Source of the DNA: Rivularia sp. MS3
GTDB lineage: Bacteria; Cyanobacteriota; Cyanobacteriia; Cyanobacteriales; Nostocaceae
DNA: 64,000 nt
Reading direction: 5' to 3'
NCBI GenBank assembly: GCA_019192545.1
Contig: JAHCMI010000006.1
Coordinates: forward strand, 114,945-178,944
Position numbers and translations under genes: made by a program
In this document: positions 46,106 through 54,048 of the stretch, piece by piece
How the letters are laid out: every line of letters starts with the position of its first letter
Position numbering within the stretch: the stretch's first letter is position 1
The notes under the pieces: generated by a model
What the model was told of the DNA's origin: nothing
What the model saw: only the letters and a program-made list of their open reading frames with translations
Database searches by the model: none

Positions 46106-46125
46106 AATCTTTCCGAGTTCTTGAC
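46106..46125 (+). promoter_or_regulatory. TCTTnnC-N4-TCTTGAC direct repeat
   Basis: AATCTTTCCGAGTTCTTGAC; TAAAGT about 10 bp further. 49 bp before the secreted-protein start. Divergent from the 46050 site. Confidence 0.55.
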
Positions 46126-46174
46126 ATTGTTTAACTAAAGTTAGTCCTGTAATAAAGCAATTCGTTTGATAATC

Positions 46175-46567
46175 ATGAACAACAAACATTCAAAAACAAC
46201 AGGACAAACTGGTATTCTAGCTCTAGCTACGACTGCAACAGTATTACTATTTACTAACTTACCTAGCTTGGCAAGAACAAATGATTACACGGATACATCC
46301 GTAGTACAGCCGACAACATCGAAGATTAGTAACCAATCGGTTTCGCCTTTTGCATTAGTAAATTTGGCTTATGACGGATACTTGGAAGACCAAGGAATTC
46401 CTGGTTTTGGTGCCTTTCGTTCGGAGTATAAGTTGGGTAGAATTGATGCTGCAAAATTGATTCAAGCCGGTGCCAAAGATAACCGCATTAGTTCGCAAGA
46501 CTTGAACGATAAAAGTTACTTGAATGCAGTAAAGTCCCAACTTCGCGTTAGATTCAAGTCTTTTTGA
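46175..46567 (+). CDS. Small secreted cyanobacterial protein
   Basis: The ATG at 46175 (MNNKHSKTTGQTG) is preferred to a TTG nine bases earlier. The 130-residue protein has a signal peptide (to LPSLAR) and a conserved C-terminal domain with AYDGYLEDQGIPGFGAF, GRIDAAKLIQAG and LNDKSYLNAVKSQL, a pattern seen in other cyanobacterial secreted proteins of unknown function. Confidence 0.75.
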   Translation: MNNKHSKTTGQTGILALATTATVLLFTNLPSLARTNDYTDTSVVQPTTSKISNQSVSPFALVNLAYDGYLEDQGIPGFGAFRSEYKLGRIDAAKLIQAGAKDNRISSQDLNDKSYLNAVKSQLRVRFKSF

Positions 46568-46758
46568 ATTCTAATTTTTGACGTTTTTATCGGAATATGA
46601 AGTGATGATTTCACATTATTCGAGACGTAGCAATGCGGAGATATCTACAAAGATTTCATGTTTAATACAACGCCGATAGATAAAAATAATTCATAGCTTA
46701 ATTCAAATTTGATAGTCAACACTTTTTTCTTCAGAAGTTCTCAATAATTTTGTAATCA

Positions 46759-48009
46759 ATGGTTTCTATTGCTCGCAAAAACCTGTTTGAAGACATTCCG
46801 CGCTTCTTAGTTGCTCAAGCGGGAATCATGTTTGCTGTTAGCTTAGTTACTATTCAAACTGGAGTTTTGAATGGGGTTATTCGTTCTACCATAACTTTAG
46901 TTGAAAATTCCCGAACCGATATCTGGTTAGCATCGGATAAAATGAGACAGCTTGAACTGACGCAACGTATTCTTTATGATTATGCGGTTAGAGCTAAACA
47001 AGTTGATGGTGTAAAAAGAGCCGAAGCATTACTTCAAGGTGCTGTTAACTGGAGCGTACCTGGTGGCAAAATCAATGTAGTTAAAATATATGGATTTTCT
47101 CCCACGGGTAAATTATTTGTACCTGGCAATGTATTCAACGGTAGCGTCAAATCTCTGAGAAATCCTTATACAGCGATAATTGATAAAAGCAATTTAAAGT
47201 CCCTCGAAATTGCGAAAATTGGAGATATGGGTAAAATAGGCTCGTTACCTGTAGAAGTAGTCGGATTAACCCAAAATACTCAATCAGTTGTTTCAAGTCC
47301 TTTCTTATTTACTTCTCTAGACACTGCAAATGCTTACCTAAATGCTAGCGTGACTACAAATGTAAACTGTACTTGGGTAGGAGAACAACTTCAATGTCGT
47401 AACGTTTATCAGCAAGATGCTAATGCAAAGAAAAAACAGGTAGCTAACGAACCACCACCAAAATTAAGCTTAAATTCGCCTATTTCTTACGTATTAATTC
47501 AGGCAAAACCCGGTCAAGATATTCAACAATTAAAGAAACGCTTAGAAACTACATTCCCAGAAACTAAAGCATATACTACAGCAGAATTATCTGAAAAAAT
47601 AAAAGTTTATTGGCAAAAATCTACAGGAATCGGGTTTATTTTAGGTTTGGGTGCTTCAGTAGGTGTGATTGTGGGAGTTGTGATAGTTGGTCAAATTCTA
47701 TATTCTTCAGTTGCCGACCATTTAAAAGAATTCGGAACGCTTAAAGCAATGGGAGCATCAAATAGAGTTATATACGGCGTAATTATCGAACAAGCTCTGT
47801 GGATGTCGATTCTTGGTTATGTTCCAGGAATGTTGCTTTGTTGGGGATTAGGAGCTTGGACTTCAGCAACTCAAGGTATTGTTATTTTAATTACTCCATT
47901 AACAGCTATTGGAGTGTTTGGTATAACAGTTTTGATGTGTATTGGTTCTGCCTTATTTGCAATTCAGAAAGTCAGCAAAGTTGACCCGGCAATTGTTTTT
48001 AAAGCATAG
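46759..48009 (+). CDS. DevC-type ABC permease
   Basis: The 416-residue permease has an N-terminal helix (about 18-40), a large periplasmic domain and three C-terminal helices (from about 295) in the FtsX/MacB fold. The opening ARKNLFEDIPRFLVAQAGIMFAV matches the DevC family, which works with DevB (membrane fusion) and DevA (ATPase) in heterocyst glycolipid export and related exporters. Neither partner is next to it, so it is an orphan. Confidence 0.88.
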   Translation: MVSIARKNLFEDIPRFLVAQAGIMFAVSLVTIQTGVLNGVIRSTITLVENSRTDIWLASDKMRQLELTQRILYDYAVRAKQVDGVKRAEALLQGAVNWSVPGGKINVVKIYGFSPTGKLFVPGNVFNGSVKSLRNPYTAIIDKSNLKSLEIAKIGDMGKIGSLPVEVVGLTQNTQSVVSSPFLFTSLDTANAYLNASVTTNVNCTWVGEQLQCRNVYQQDANAKKKQVANEPPPKLSLNSPISYVLIQAKPGQDIQQLKKRLETTFPETKAYTTAELSEKIKVYWQKSTGIGFILGLGASVGVIVGVVIVGQILYSSVADHLKEFGTLKAMGASNRVIYGVIIEQALWMSILGYVPGMLLCWGLGAWTSATQGIVILITPLTAIGVFGITVLMCIGSALFAIQKVSKVDPAIVFKA

Positions 48010-48280
48010 TATTCTATTGATATTTAAAGTTTTCTATTTTCAGAATCAACTATTTGATTATTATACCAAAAATCTATAAATAAAATTGCACTTTAATCAT
48101 ACTGATTTACTAATGTACATCATTTTATAAAGGTTTCTTGTTTTGGAACCCAGTGTCTTTTCATGACTGCAAATTTTTCTTTTGACGGTTTGTTACAGAT
48201 GTAATTTTAAAAATCCGGTAACTAACCATAAGGTTAGATACGGTATAAACGCTAACTATCACTTTTTTTTAATAAATGCG

Positions 48281-49065
48281 GGCGTTGCTGAATCCAAGTA
48301 TGAATTATGCGATCGCGTTAAGCTTGGGGCGCGTAGCGCCGTTCCGCCGCGACAGAGCCATACTTAAGATAATGTATTACTAACTTAATTGATAATTTCA
48401 GCATTTCTTCGGATGCCCGAATAGCAAAAAGTTTTACGATGCAGTCGAGCTAAGTAATGTCTTAATCTACTATTTTCACCTTCCACTCGTGTCATGTAAA
48501 TTTTACTAACAATGTGGTCTTCTTCATTGATAAAACATGGATAAACCGGATAGCCATCTGTTACGTAAAAATAAGAATGCCAACATCTTATCATTGACTA
48601 TAATATTTTAAATGTTGAAGAACGGATGTCCCCCAAAACCCACCTTAATATGCCTGGATTATGCTTGTTTACTGCTGTCCACAGCCAAAAATTGTTTTTT
48701 TTGAACCAACAAAAGTTTCTAATTCATTAACCTGTGTAACTTCTGGTATCTCGTTGTTTTCTGGTGCGTCTGGCAGCGCTTTTCCAAGTTTTTTAACCCA
48801 GGTTATTACAGTAGTATGATGAACTTTTTTCACTCGCGAGGGTACCACGGAAACCAGAACCATTCACGTACATTTTTAAGCATTCTTTTTTTATATCTTC
48901 AGGGTACCCCTGACGTTCATAAGAATCTATAAATTGACGACCACAATTGACACATATGTGATGCCGGTTTACCCTTTTTCTTGCCATTCTTGCGAATACG
49001 AGTTGATGCACACCGATGCACTTTCATGGCGATCGCTTGAAATCATACTTCAATTATGCAACGCC
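48281..49065 (-). mobile_element. Decayed IS1-family insertion sequence
   Basis: The 785-bp segment is bounded by GGCGTTGC and its complement GCAACGCC, extending into longer imperfect inverted repeats that include AAGTATGA and GCGATCGC. On the minus strand three frames together give an IS1 transposase: HICVNCGRQFIDSYE (near 48960), HHTTVITWVKKLGKALPDA with ETFVGSKK (near 48700-48830), and YMTRVEGENSRLRHYLARLHRKT (near 48420-48510). Frameshifts and an internal loss make it inactive. No target duplication is evident. Confidence 0.85.
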
Positions 49066-49602
49066 GAGTTTGAGCGACTTTTGCAAGGTTTGGTAATTTC
49101 TTTATTACTGATTTATCTAATACTAGTAATTCAGTTTGGTTCGTTTATCCAACCTTTGGTAATGATGCTTTCAATTCCTTTGCAGTTGGTAGGGGTTTTC
49201 GGAGCGTTATTATTAGCGGGACAAACTTTATCTACGGTTTCAATTTTAGGAATTATTATTCTATCTGGTTTATCTGTTTCCGCTGCAATCTTACTATTAG
49301 AACTGATTTTAACCAAACGTCAAGAAGGAGTACCTAGAGACATTGCAATCCGCGAAGCTGGACCAGTTCGACTCAAAGCGATTGTGATGACAACTTTTAC
49401 CACAATTATTGTAATCGTCCGACTCGCCTTTTTCCCAGAAACCGGAATGGATGCTTATTCACCAATTGCTACGGTAATTTTGGGAGGTTTGGTAATTTCA
49501 ACTTTGCTGACTTTAATTGTAGTACCTGTGGTTTACTCGGTTGTCGATGATGTTAGTAGATGGTTGTTTGGTTTAAGGAAAAAATTAAGATGGCACAGTT
49601 GA
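49066..49602 (+). pseudogene. C-terminal stub of an RND efflux permease
   Basis: Directly after the IS end, about 175 residues (ERLLQGLVISLLLIYLILVI, PLQLVGVFGALLLAGQ, MTTFTTIIVIVRLAFF, PVVYSVVDDVSRWLF) match the final helices of AcrB/CusA-like proton-driven exporters. The preceding 800 or more residues are missing. The canonical GMVVNNAILL-like segment is altered (GLSVSAAILLLE). A plausible former metal or drug pump. Confidence 0.85.
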
Positions 49603-49607
49603 GGTAA

Positions 49608-49624
49608 TTTCATCTTGATTTCAT
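49608..49624 (+). promoter_or_regulatory. CopR-type direct repeat (TTTCAT-N5-TTTCAT)
   Basis: Perfect half sites; 10 bp ending TGA, then AAAACT (TAATAA lies 5 bp later as an alternative -10). It begins right after the RND stub and precedes a terminator at 49709. Confidence 0.7.
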
Positions 49625-49651
49625 AAGTTTGTGAAAAACTAATAATTAGTT

Positions 49652-49756
49652 AGTGTCGTTCAGAAAGGCTTCAGCGTTTCACTAAATGAACTCATGAATG
49701 AATTTAATATCGGACTTTTAAATGTGTTTTGAAGCATTTAAAAGTCTGATTTTTCT
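49652..49756 (+). ncRNA. Putative small RNA A
   Basis: About 105 nt between the 49608 box and a strong intrinsic terminator: 16-bp stem with one mismatch (ATCGGACTTTTAAATG at 49709-49724 with CATTTAAAAGTCTGAT at 49735-49750) followed by TTTTCT. The only ORF (MNEFNIGLLNVF) lacks a ribosome site and overlaps the terminator. Confidence 0.55.
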
Positions 49757-49793
49757 ATTTGAAAACTAAAATTATATGATATTCATATAAATA

Positions 49794-49810
49794 TTTCATC
49801 TTGATTTCAT
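49794..49810 (+). promoter_or_regulatory. CopR-type direct repeat (TTTCAT-N5-TTTCAT)
   Basis: Perfect half sites, 10-bp spacer TTTTATATCG, then TATTCT. It follows the terminator of RNA A. Confidence 0.75.
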
Positions 49811-49832
49811 TTTTATATCGTATTCTATTTAT

Positions 49833-49918
49833 ATATGCCGTCCTCGGCTTTTATCTAGAATGTTATTTAATCAACAAGCTTTTAGTAATTCTAGCGGTAC
49901 TGAAAGCTTGTTTTTTTT
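49833..49918 (+). ncRNA. Putative small RNA B
   Basis: About 85 nt with a GCCG/CGGC mini-hairpin near the start and an intrinsic terminator at the end: AACAAGCTTTTAGTA (from 49873) pairs with TACTGAAAGCTTGTT, followed by eight T. No ORF with a ribosome site. Confidence 0.58.
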
Positions 49919-50002
49919 ATGCGGAATAAATTATTTATAAAGGTTAAAAATAGATTCTATTTACTCATATATATTTATATTTTCAAGTGATTGATACTCA
50001 AT

Positions 50003-50019
50003 TTTCATCTCTATTTCAT
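50003..50019 (+). promoter_or_regulatory. CopR-type direct repeat (TTTCAT-N5-TTTCAT)
   Basis: Perfect half sites, 10 bp, then CATACT at 50030-50035. It precedes the DUF2808 gene at 50081. Confidence 0.75.
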
Positions 50020-50080
50020 AACTAACAACCATACTAATAAGTAGAAGGATTCGTCTTATTAATTTTAGAGGAAAATAGTT

Positions 50081-50563
50081 ATGAAATTAAAAAACTTGAT
50101 TTACACTGCTGGATTTACGCTCTTATTATTTTCTCCAGTTACTGCTGCATTAGCAAATGGTAAACCCAATGATTTCAAAGCTTCTCATATAGTTGACAGT
50201 GCTGCTTTTCCTAATGATGCCCAAGCTATGGCTGCTACTTACGAGATAGAAGTTCACGTACAGGGAAAGCCTGTTGAGGGACTTTCAATAGATATACCTT
50301 CCGAAATTGAAATAGATGATGGGATAGAGGTTAAAAATTCTGAAGGTGAAACAATAGCTACAGAAGTTTCTATTAATGATAGTAGAGCGCAACTGACTTT
50401 CTCAAAACCAGTAGTTCCTGAAACGAAGTTATCTATTTCGATGAAAGATGTTATTACTCCTGGTTATGCCGAATTTTGGCAATTTGAAGTTGATGCCAAA
50501 GTAGTAGGGTTTAAAGAAGAAATTCCGCTTGGTATTACTCAAATTATGACGTATAGTGATTGA
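50081..50563 (+). CDS. DUF2808-like secreted protein, CopR-type promoter
   Basis: The 160-residue protein has a signal peptide (to about residue 26) and a beta-rich domain of DUF2808 type with YEIEVHVQGKPVEGLSIDIP, AQLTFSKPVVPETKLSISMKDV and PLGITQIMTYSD. A clear AGAGGAAAA ribosome site precedes the ATG. A TTTCAT-N5-TTTCAT box is 62 bp upstream. It is distantly related to 26746-27321. Function unknown; periplasmic and probably copper-induced. Confidence 0.78.
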   Translation: MKLKNLIYTAGFTLLLFSPVTAALANGKPNDFKASHIVDSAAFPNDAQAMAATYEIEVHVQGKPVEGLSIDIPSEIEIDDGIEVKNSEGETIATEVSINDSRAQLTFSKPVVPETKLSISMKDVITPGYAEFWQFEVDAKVVGFKEEIPLGITQIMTYSD

Positions 50564-50618
50564 TTTTTTCTATCTTCTATCCAAAATTAACTGATAAATA
50601 TATAGCAAAAATCTGAAA

Positions 50619-50635
50619 TTTCATCCTAATTTCAT
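50619..50635 (+). promoter_or_regulatory. CopR-type direct repeat (TTTCAT-N5-TTTCAT)
   Basis: Perfect half sites, 10 bp ending TGT, then CAATAT. It lies between two convergent genes, so only a non-coding transcript can follow. Confidence 0.72.
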
Positions 50636-50657
50636 TTTTGTATGTCAATATTGAAAA

Positions 50658-50765
50658 TAACTTGCGGAGACCTATTACTAATAGTGAAAAATTTTCTGTA
50701 TCTTCTCGCTAATTTCACCAATTAGAAAATTACAGTAATTAAGGTCTGCTGAGTTTTTCTTACCA
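50658..50765 (+). ncRNA. Putative small RNA C
   Basis: The region folds as a long hairpin: GACCT and ATTACT on the left pair with AGTAAT and AGGTC on the right, with an inner AATTTTCT/AGAAAATT stem; GAGTTTTTCTT follows after a 6-nt gap. The terminator is less regular than for RNAs A and B. If it reads through, it would be antisense to merR. Confidence 0.42.
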
Positions 50766-50833
50766 CTGAAGTATGTAATTGAATATTAGCGTTGATAAAG
50801 TAAAATATGCTAATCGCTTTATTGAAAGCCAGT

Positions 50834-51259
50834 TTAATGTAAAGGTAAGCTATCGATTAAAGGACAAACTTCTTCTTGTTTTAAATTAGATTCCGGTTGA
50901 TTTGCCCACATTGCACGATATTCTTCTAATTCCCTTTTAAACAAAGTCATTTGTTTAATTTGAATTGCCAATTGTTCTATCTTGTTGTTCAATAAACTTT
51001 GTACTAAATCGCAAGGAATTTCACCACCGTTACGAACATCAAGAATTTGTTTAATTTCTTCTAGAGTAAATCCGAGAGATTGTGCTTTCTTGATGAATTC
51101 TACTTGTTCGGAAGCGTTCGGAGCATAGTAACGATAGCCATTATCCCCTCTGTGTATTGGTTGCAAAAGTCCAATATCGCTGTAATAACGCAAATTTCCG
51201 ACGGTAAGTCCTGTGATACGGGCTAATTCTCCAATCTTTAGATAGGTTAATTGACTCAT
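50834..51259 (-). CDS. MerR-family metal-responsive regulator
   Basis: The 141-residue protein has the MerR winged helix (KIGELARITGLTVGNLRYYSDIGLL...GYRYY), a dimer helix and candidate metal ligands Cys83 (GEIPCDLV) and Cys132 (EEVCPLIDSLPLH). The CPLI-SL ending resembles MerR and Zn/Cd/Pb sensors more than CueR, but the middle Cys of MerR is missing. A MerR-type promoter at 51291-51322 faces it, so it very likely controls itself and the five other matching sites in the window. Confidence 0.88.
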   Translation of the reverse strand: MSQLTYLKIGELARITGLTVGNLRYYSDIGLLQPIHRGDNGYRYYAPNASEQVEFIKKAQSLGFTLEEIKQILDVRNGGEIPCDLVQSLLNNKIEQLAIQIKQMTLFKRELEEYRAMWANQPESNLKQEEVCPLIDSLPLH

Positions 51260-51290
51260 AGTTTTTCCTACCCATGTTTACTACTTCTTG

Positions 51291-51322
51291 ATGATAAACT
51301 CTCTAGCCAACTAGAGAGTCAA
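51291..51322 (-). promoter_or_regulatory. MerR-type promoter of merR (TTGACT-N20-TATCAT)
   Basis: Minus strand: TTGACT (51322-51317), 20 bp with CTCTAGTTGGCTAGAG, TATCAT (51296-51291), 32 bp before the merR start. Confidence 0.82.
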
Positions 51323-51442
51323 TGAATTTTAGATTTACGATTATACAATTGCAAATTTTATTACTTAGTTAAAATTAGAGGCTTAAATCTATTCACAATT
51401 TAATCCAAAACCTCTAATTCAGAGTTTATATGCATTTATTAT

Positions 51443-51628
51443 CTATCTTCTTGTATTTTGCACTTGCACAACCGCAGCAGGTTCAATTTCTCTAACTTTG
51501 GCTGATTCGACTTCTCCTGTTGCAGCAGAATAAATTAACGCTCCTCCCATTAATGCCATAATCGCGTTTTCAGTAAAGCTATAGCTATTACCGTTGATGT
51601 TTTTACAATCTTGTTCAAGATTGCACGA
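51443..51628 (-). pseudogene. Remnant small ORF within the 51.3-51.7 kb gap
   Basis: A minus-strand frame reads SYSFTENAIMALMGGALIYS and EVESAKVREIEPAAVVQVQN before a TAG, and looks like real coding sequence with a short hydrophobic helix. The only possible ATG in frame is followed at once by TAA. I do not recognise the family. The rest of the 430-bp gap holds only the two regulatory sites. Confidence 0.35.
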
Positions 51629-51678
51629 TTACATTTTGCAAAGGAAATAATATTGTTTATAACTATTGATTGTGCCGA

Positions 51679-51695
51679 TTTCATCGTGATTTCAC
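51679..51695 (+). promoter_or_regulatory. CopR-type direct repeat upstream of the regulator genes
   Basis: TTTCAT-CGTGA-TTTCAC (last base differs), 10 bp ending TGT, then AAATCT. 59 bp before the response regulator start; indicates self-control. Confidence 0.72.
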
Positions 51696-51753
51696 AATTT
51701 TATGTAAATCTATTTTTAGAGTAATTGTTAGAGTCAACATTTGCATTTAGTTT

Positions 51754-52446
51754 ATGAGAATACTATTAGTAGAAGACGAACCGGATTTGGGTGCAGCGAT
51801 TAAACGAGTTTTAATCGGGCAAAGGTATTTAGTAGATTGGGTTATGGATGGAAATGAAGCATGGGGACATTTAGAACATCGATGGATGGAATACACCATT
51901 GGCATTTTTGATTGGCTGCTTCCAGGAATGTCGGGATTGCAATTATGTAAAAAGCTGCGTCAAAATAAAAATGCGATGCCCGTTTTAATGTTAACAGCTA
52001 AAGATAGTATGGAAGATAAGGTAGCTGGTTTGGATGCTGGGGCAGATGATTATTTAGTTAAACCTTTTGGGATGGAGGAATTATTAGCAAGGTTACGTGC
52101 TTTGCAAAGAAGGGTACCTCAATTTCAACCCCCTCAACTTACTATGGGTAATCTAACTTTGGACTATGGAAATAATACAATAATTAATAAAAATGCTTCA
52201 TCAGATAAACAAAAAATGTCTTTGACTAACAAAGAATTTCAGTTACTAGAATATTTTATGAACCACCCCAACCAAATTCTCACAACCGAACAAATTCGCA
52301 ATCAACTTTGGGAAGCAAGTGCAGAATCGAGCAGTAATGTAGTTGCTGCACAGGTTCGTTTGTTACGACGTAAATTAGCTGCAAGTGGCTGTGGAAATCC
52401 CATCGAAACTTTACATGGTATGGGATATCGTTTTAGTTTTGAGTAG
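51754..52446 (+). CDS. copR: CopR-like OmpR-family response regulator
   Basis: The 230-residue regulator has Asp53 as phosphoacceptor (IFDWLLPGMSG), MLTAKD, DYLVKPFG and a winged-helix domain (SLTNKEFQLLEYFMNHPN ... LLRRKLAASG). Its own promoter carries the TTTCAT-N5-TTTCAT repeat, the site I recall for Synechocystis CopR, and twelve more such sites lie in this window. It is followed by its sensor kinase. The symbol rests on this site and context. Confidence 0.82.
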   Translation: MRILLVEDEPDLGAAIKRVLIGQRYLVDWVMDGNEAWGHLEHRWMEYTIGIFDWLLPGMSGLQLCKKLRQNKNAMPVLMLTAKDSMEDKVAGLDAGADDYLVKPFGMEELLARLRALQRRVPQFQPPQLTMGNLTLDYGNNTIINKNASSDKQKMSLTNKEFQLLEYFMNHPNQILTTEQIRNQLWEASAESSSNVVAAQVRLLRRKLAASGCGNPIETLHGMGYRFSFE

Positions 52447-52553
52447 CGAGTAGTAAGTAGCAAGTAGCGAGTAAGGAATAGGAATTTATAGCAAGAAAAT
52501 GATTGATATTTGAATATCGCTAGCCTACCTTTTGTAATATTAAGTTCATAACT

Positions 52554-53951
52554 ATGAATCAAAATAAACTGTTTCAACGAACTCGGATTCGATTAGCACT
52601 TTGGTATGCTATCGTTATGGGTTTAATTTTAACTGTTTGTAGCTTTGGTTTATATACAGCAGTATCTCATGCTCATTCGGAAGCTTTAGATAGAGAATTA
52701 GAATTTGTCGCTAGAAGTTTACATAATAATTTAGAATCAAAGCTAAAACAGCCCGAAAAAGTAGAACCAATTATAAAAGAAGTTTTACCAAGTATTTGTG
52801 TAGTAGAAACAGGTTGCATATCGGAAAAATTAACTTATCAACGTCAAATTTTAAATGCAATTAATCAAGGTTATTATGTGCGTTTATTTGGTAATTCTGG
52901 AAGTTTGATTGCTACTGCTGGTTCGTTACCTCAAACGCCAATTTCAAATTTAAACAAGAAAGTATGGCAAACAATTCAAGATGAGGCTGGTGATTTTTAC
53001 CATCAAATGTCATTAGAATTACACACTAAAGATAATCGCGATTGGGGATATTTACAAGTAGGAAGAAATATTGCTGATGTTAACAGCTATATGGATGCGG
53101 TTAAACTATGTTTGTTAGTAGGAATACCAATAGGAATGACAATGATTGCTTTTGCTAGCTGGTGGTTGGCAGGTTTAGCAATGCGACCAATTTATCAATC
53201 CTACAGACAAATTCAACAATTTACAGCCGACGCTGCTCATGAATTAAGAACACCTTTAGCCGCTACTCAAGCAACAATTGATTCAGTTTTATTAATGCCA
53301 GATTTAGATATTAAAGAAGCATGGAATATTTTAGAAACAATTAAACGTCAAAATCAACGACTTACTAGTTTAGTCGTTGATTTATTAATGCTTTCTCGCT
53401 TTGATAGACAAACTATTTCAGTACAGCGAGAATTATGTTCTTTAAATGATATTATTGAGGACTTGATAGAAGAATTCGCCGCAATGGCAATTTCATCTAA
53501 AGTAATACTTAAATCTGAGATTCACGTTAATAAGGAAATAAATATAGTTGGTAATTCCGAGCAACTTTATCGCTTATTTTCTAATTTAATTGTAAATGCA
53601 ATTCAGTATACTTTACCCGGTGGGGAAGTCACGGTTATTTTAGATAAATATGATTCAGATGCTGAAGTTCGAGTAAAAGATACGGGTATTGGTATTCCTA
53701 AACATGAATTATCTAACGTCTTTGACCGCTTTTATCGAGTAAATAGCGACCGTTCTCGTCACACTGGTGGTTCGGGTTTAGGGTTAGCAATTGCTAAAGC
53801 TATTGTAGTATCTCATCACGGTAATTTGTCAGTAGAAAGTGAAGTTAAAAAAGGTAGTACTTTTATTGTTACATTACCCTACAATCCATCTTCTTGCTCG
53901 AAATTAATTAAAAAGACAAAAATCTATAGCCATCGAGACTTAAAAAATTAA
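52554..53951 (+). CDS. copS: CopS-like sensor histidine kinase
   Basis: The 465-residue kinase has helices at about 14-36 and 184-206 enclosing a periplasmic domain of about 145 residues with Cys82 and Cys88, possibly metal-sensing, then H-box FTADAAHELRTPL with His229, N-box NLIVNAIQYT, DTGIGIPKHELSNVF and GGSGLGLAI. It follows the response regulator by 107 bp. Periplasmic copper sensing is the expected role. Confidence 0.85.
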   Translation: MNQNKLFQRTRIRLALWYAIVMGLILTVCSFGLYTAVSHAHSEALDRELEFVARSLHNNLESKLKQPEKVEPIIKEVLPSICVVETGCISEKLTYQRQILNAINQGYYVRLFGNSGSLIATAGSLPQTPISNLNKKVWQTIQDEAGDFYHQMSLELHTKDNRDWGYLQVGRNIADVNSYMDAVKLCLLVGIPIGMTMIAFASWWLAGLAMRPIYQSYRQIQQFTADAAHELRTPLAATQATIDSVLLMPDLDIKEAWNILETIKRQNQRLTSLVVDLLMLSRFDRQTISVQRELCSLNDIIEDLIEEFAAMAISSKVILKSEIHVNKEINIVGNSEQLYRLFSNLIVNAIQYTLPGGEVTVILDKYDSDAEVRVKDTGIGIPKHELSNVFDRFYRVNSDRSRHTGGSGLGLAIAKAIVVSHHGNLSVESEVKKGSTFIVTLPYNPSSCSKLIKKTKIYSHRDLKN

Positions 53952-53991
53952 ACATAACACGCGGATTAAGTTAGTTCTTAAAATACTAAGC

Positions 53992-54015
53992 AAAAAGGTG
54001 GACAACAGCCCACCT
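53992..54015 (-). terminator. Intrinsic terminator of the outer-membrane protein gene
   Basis: On the minus strand AGGTGG-loop-CCACCT is followed by TTTTTGC. It lies between the ends of copS and the convergent gene. Confidence 0.65.
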
Positions 54016-54048
54016 AATAACTTTATTGTGTAGTTAAGATATCTACGA

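Noticed and set aside
46050..46125. PHO box or LexA site as explanation for the TCTTGAC repeats
   Set aside because: The repeats do not match the CTTAACC-type PHO box or LexA palindromes I know, although a phosphatase gene is downstream of one site.
48182..48367. 61-residue plus-strand ORF across the left end of the IS1 remnant
   Set aside because: It crosses the IS inverted repeat and a GC-rich interspersed repeat; no protein similarity.
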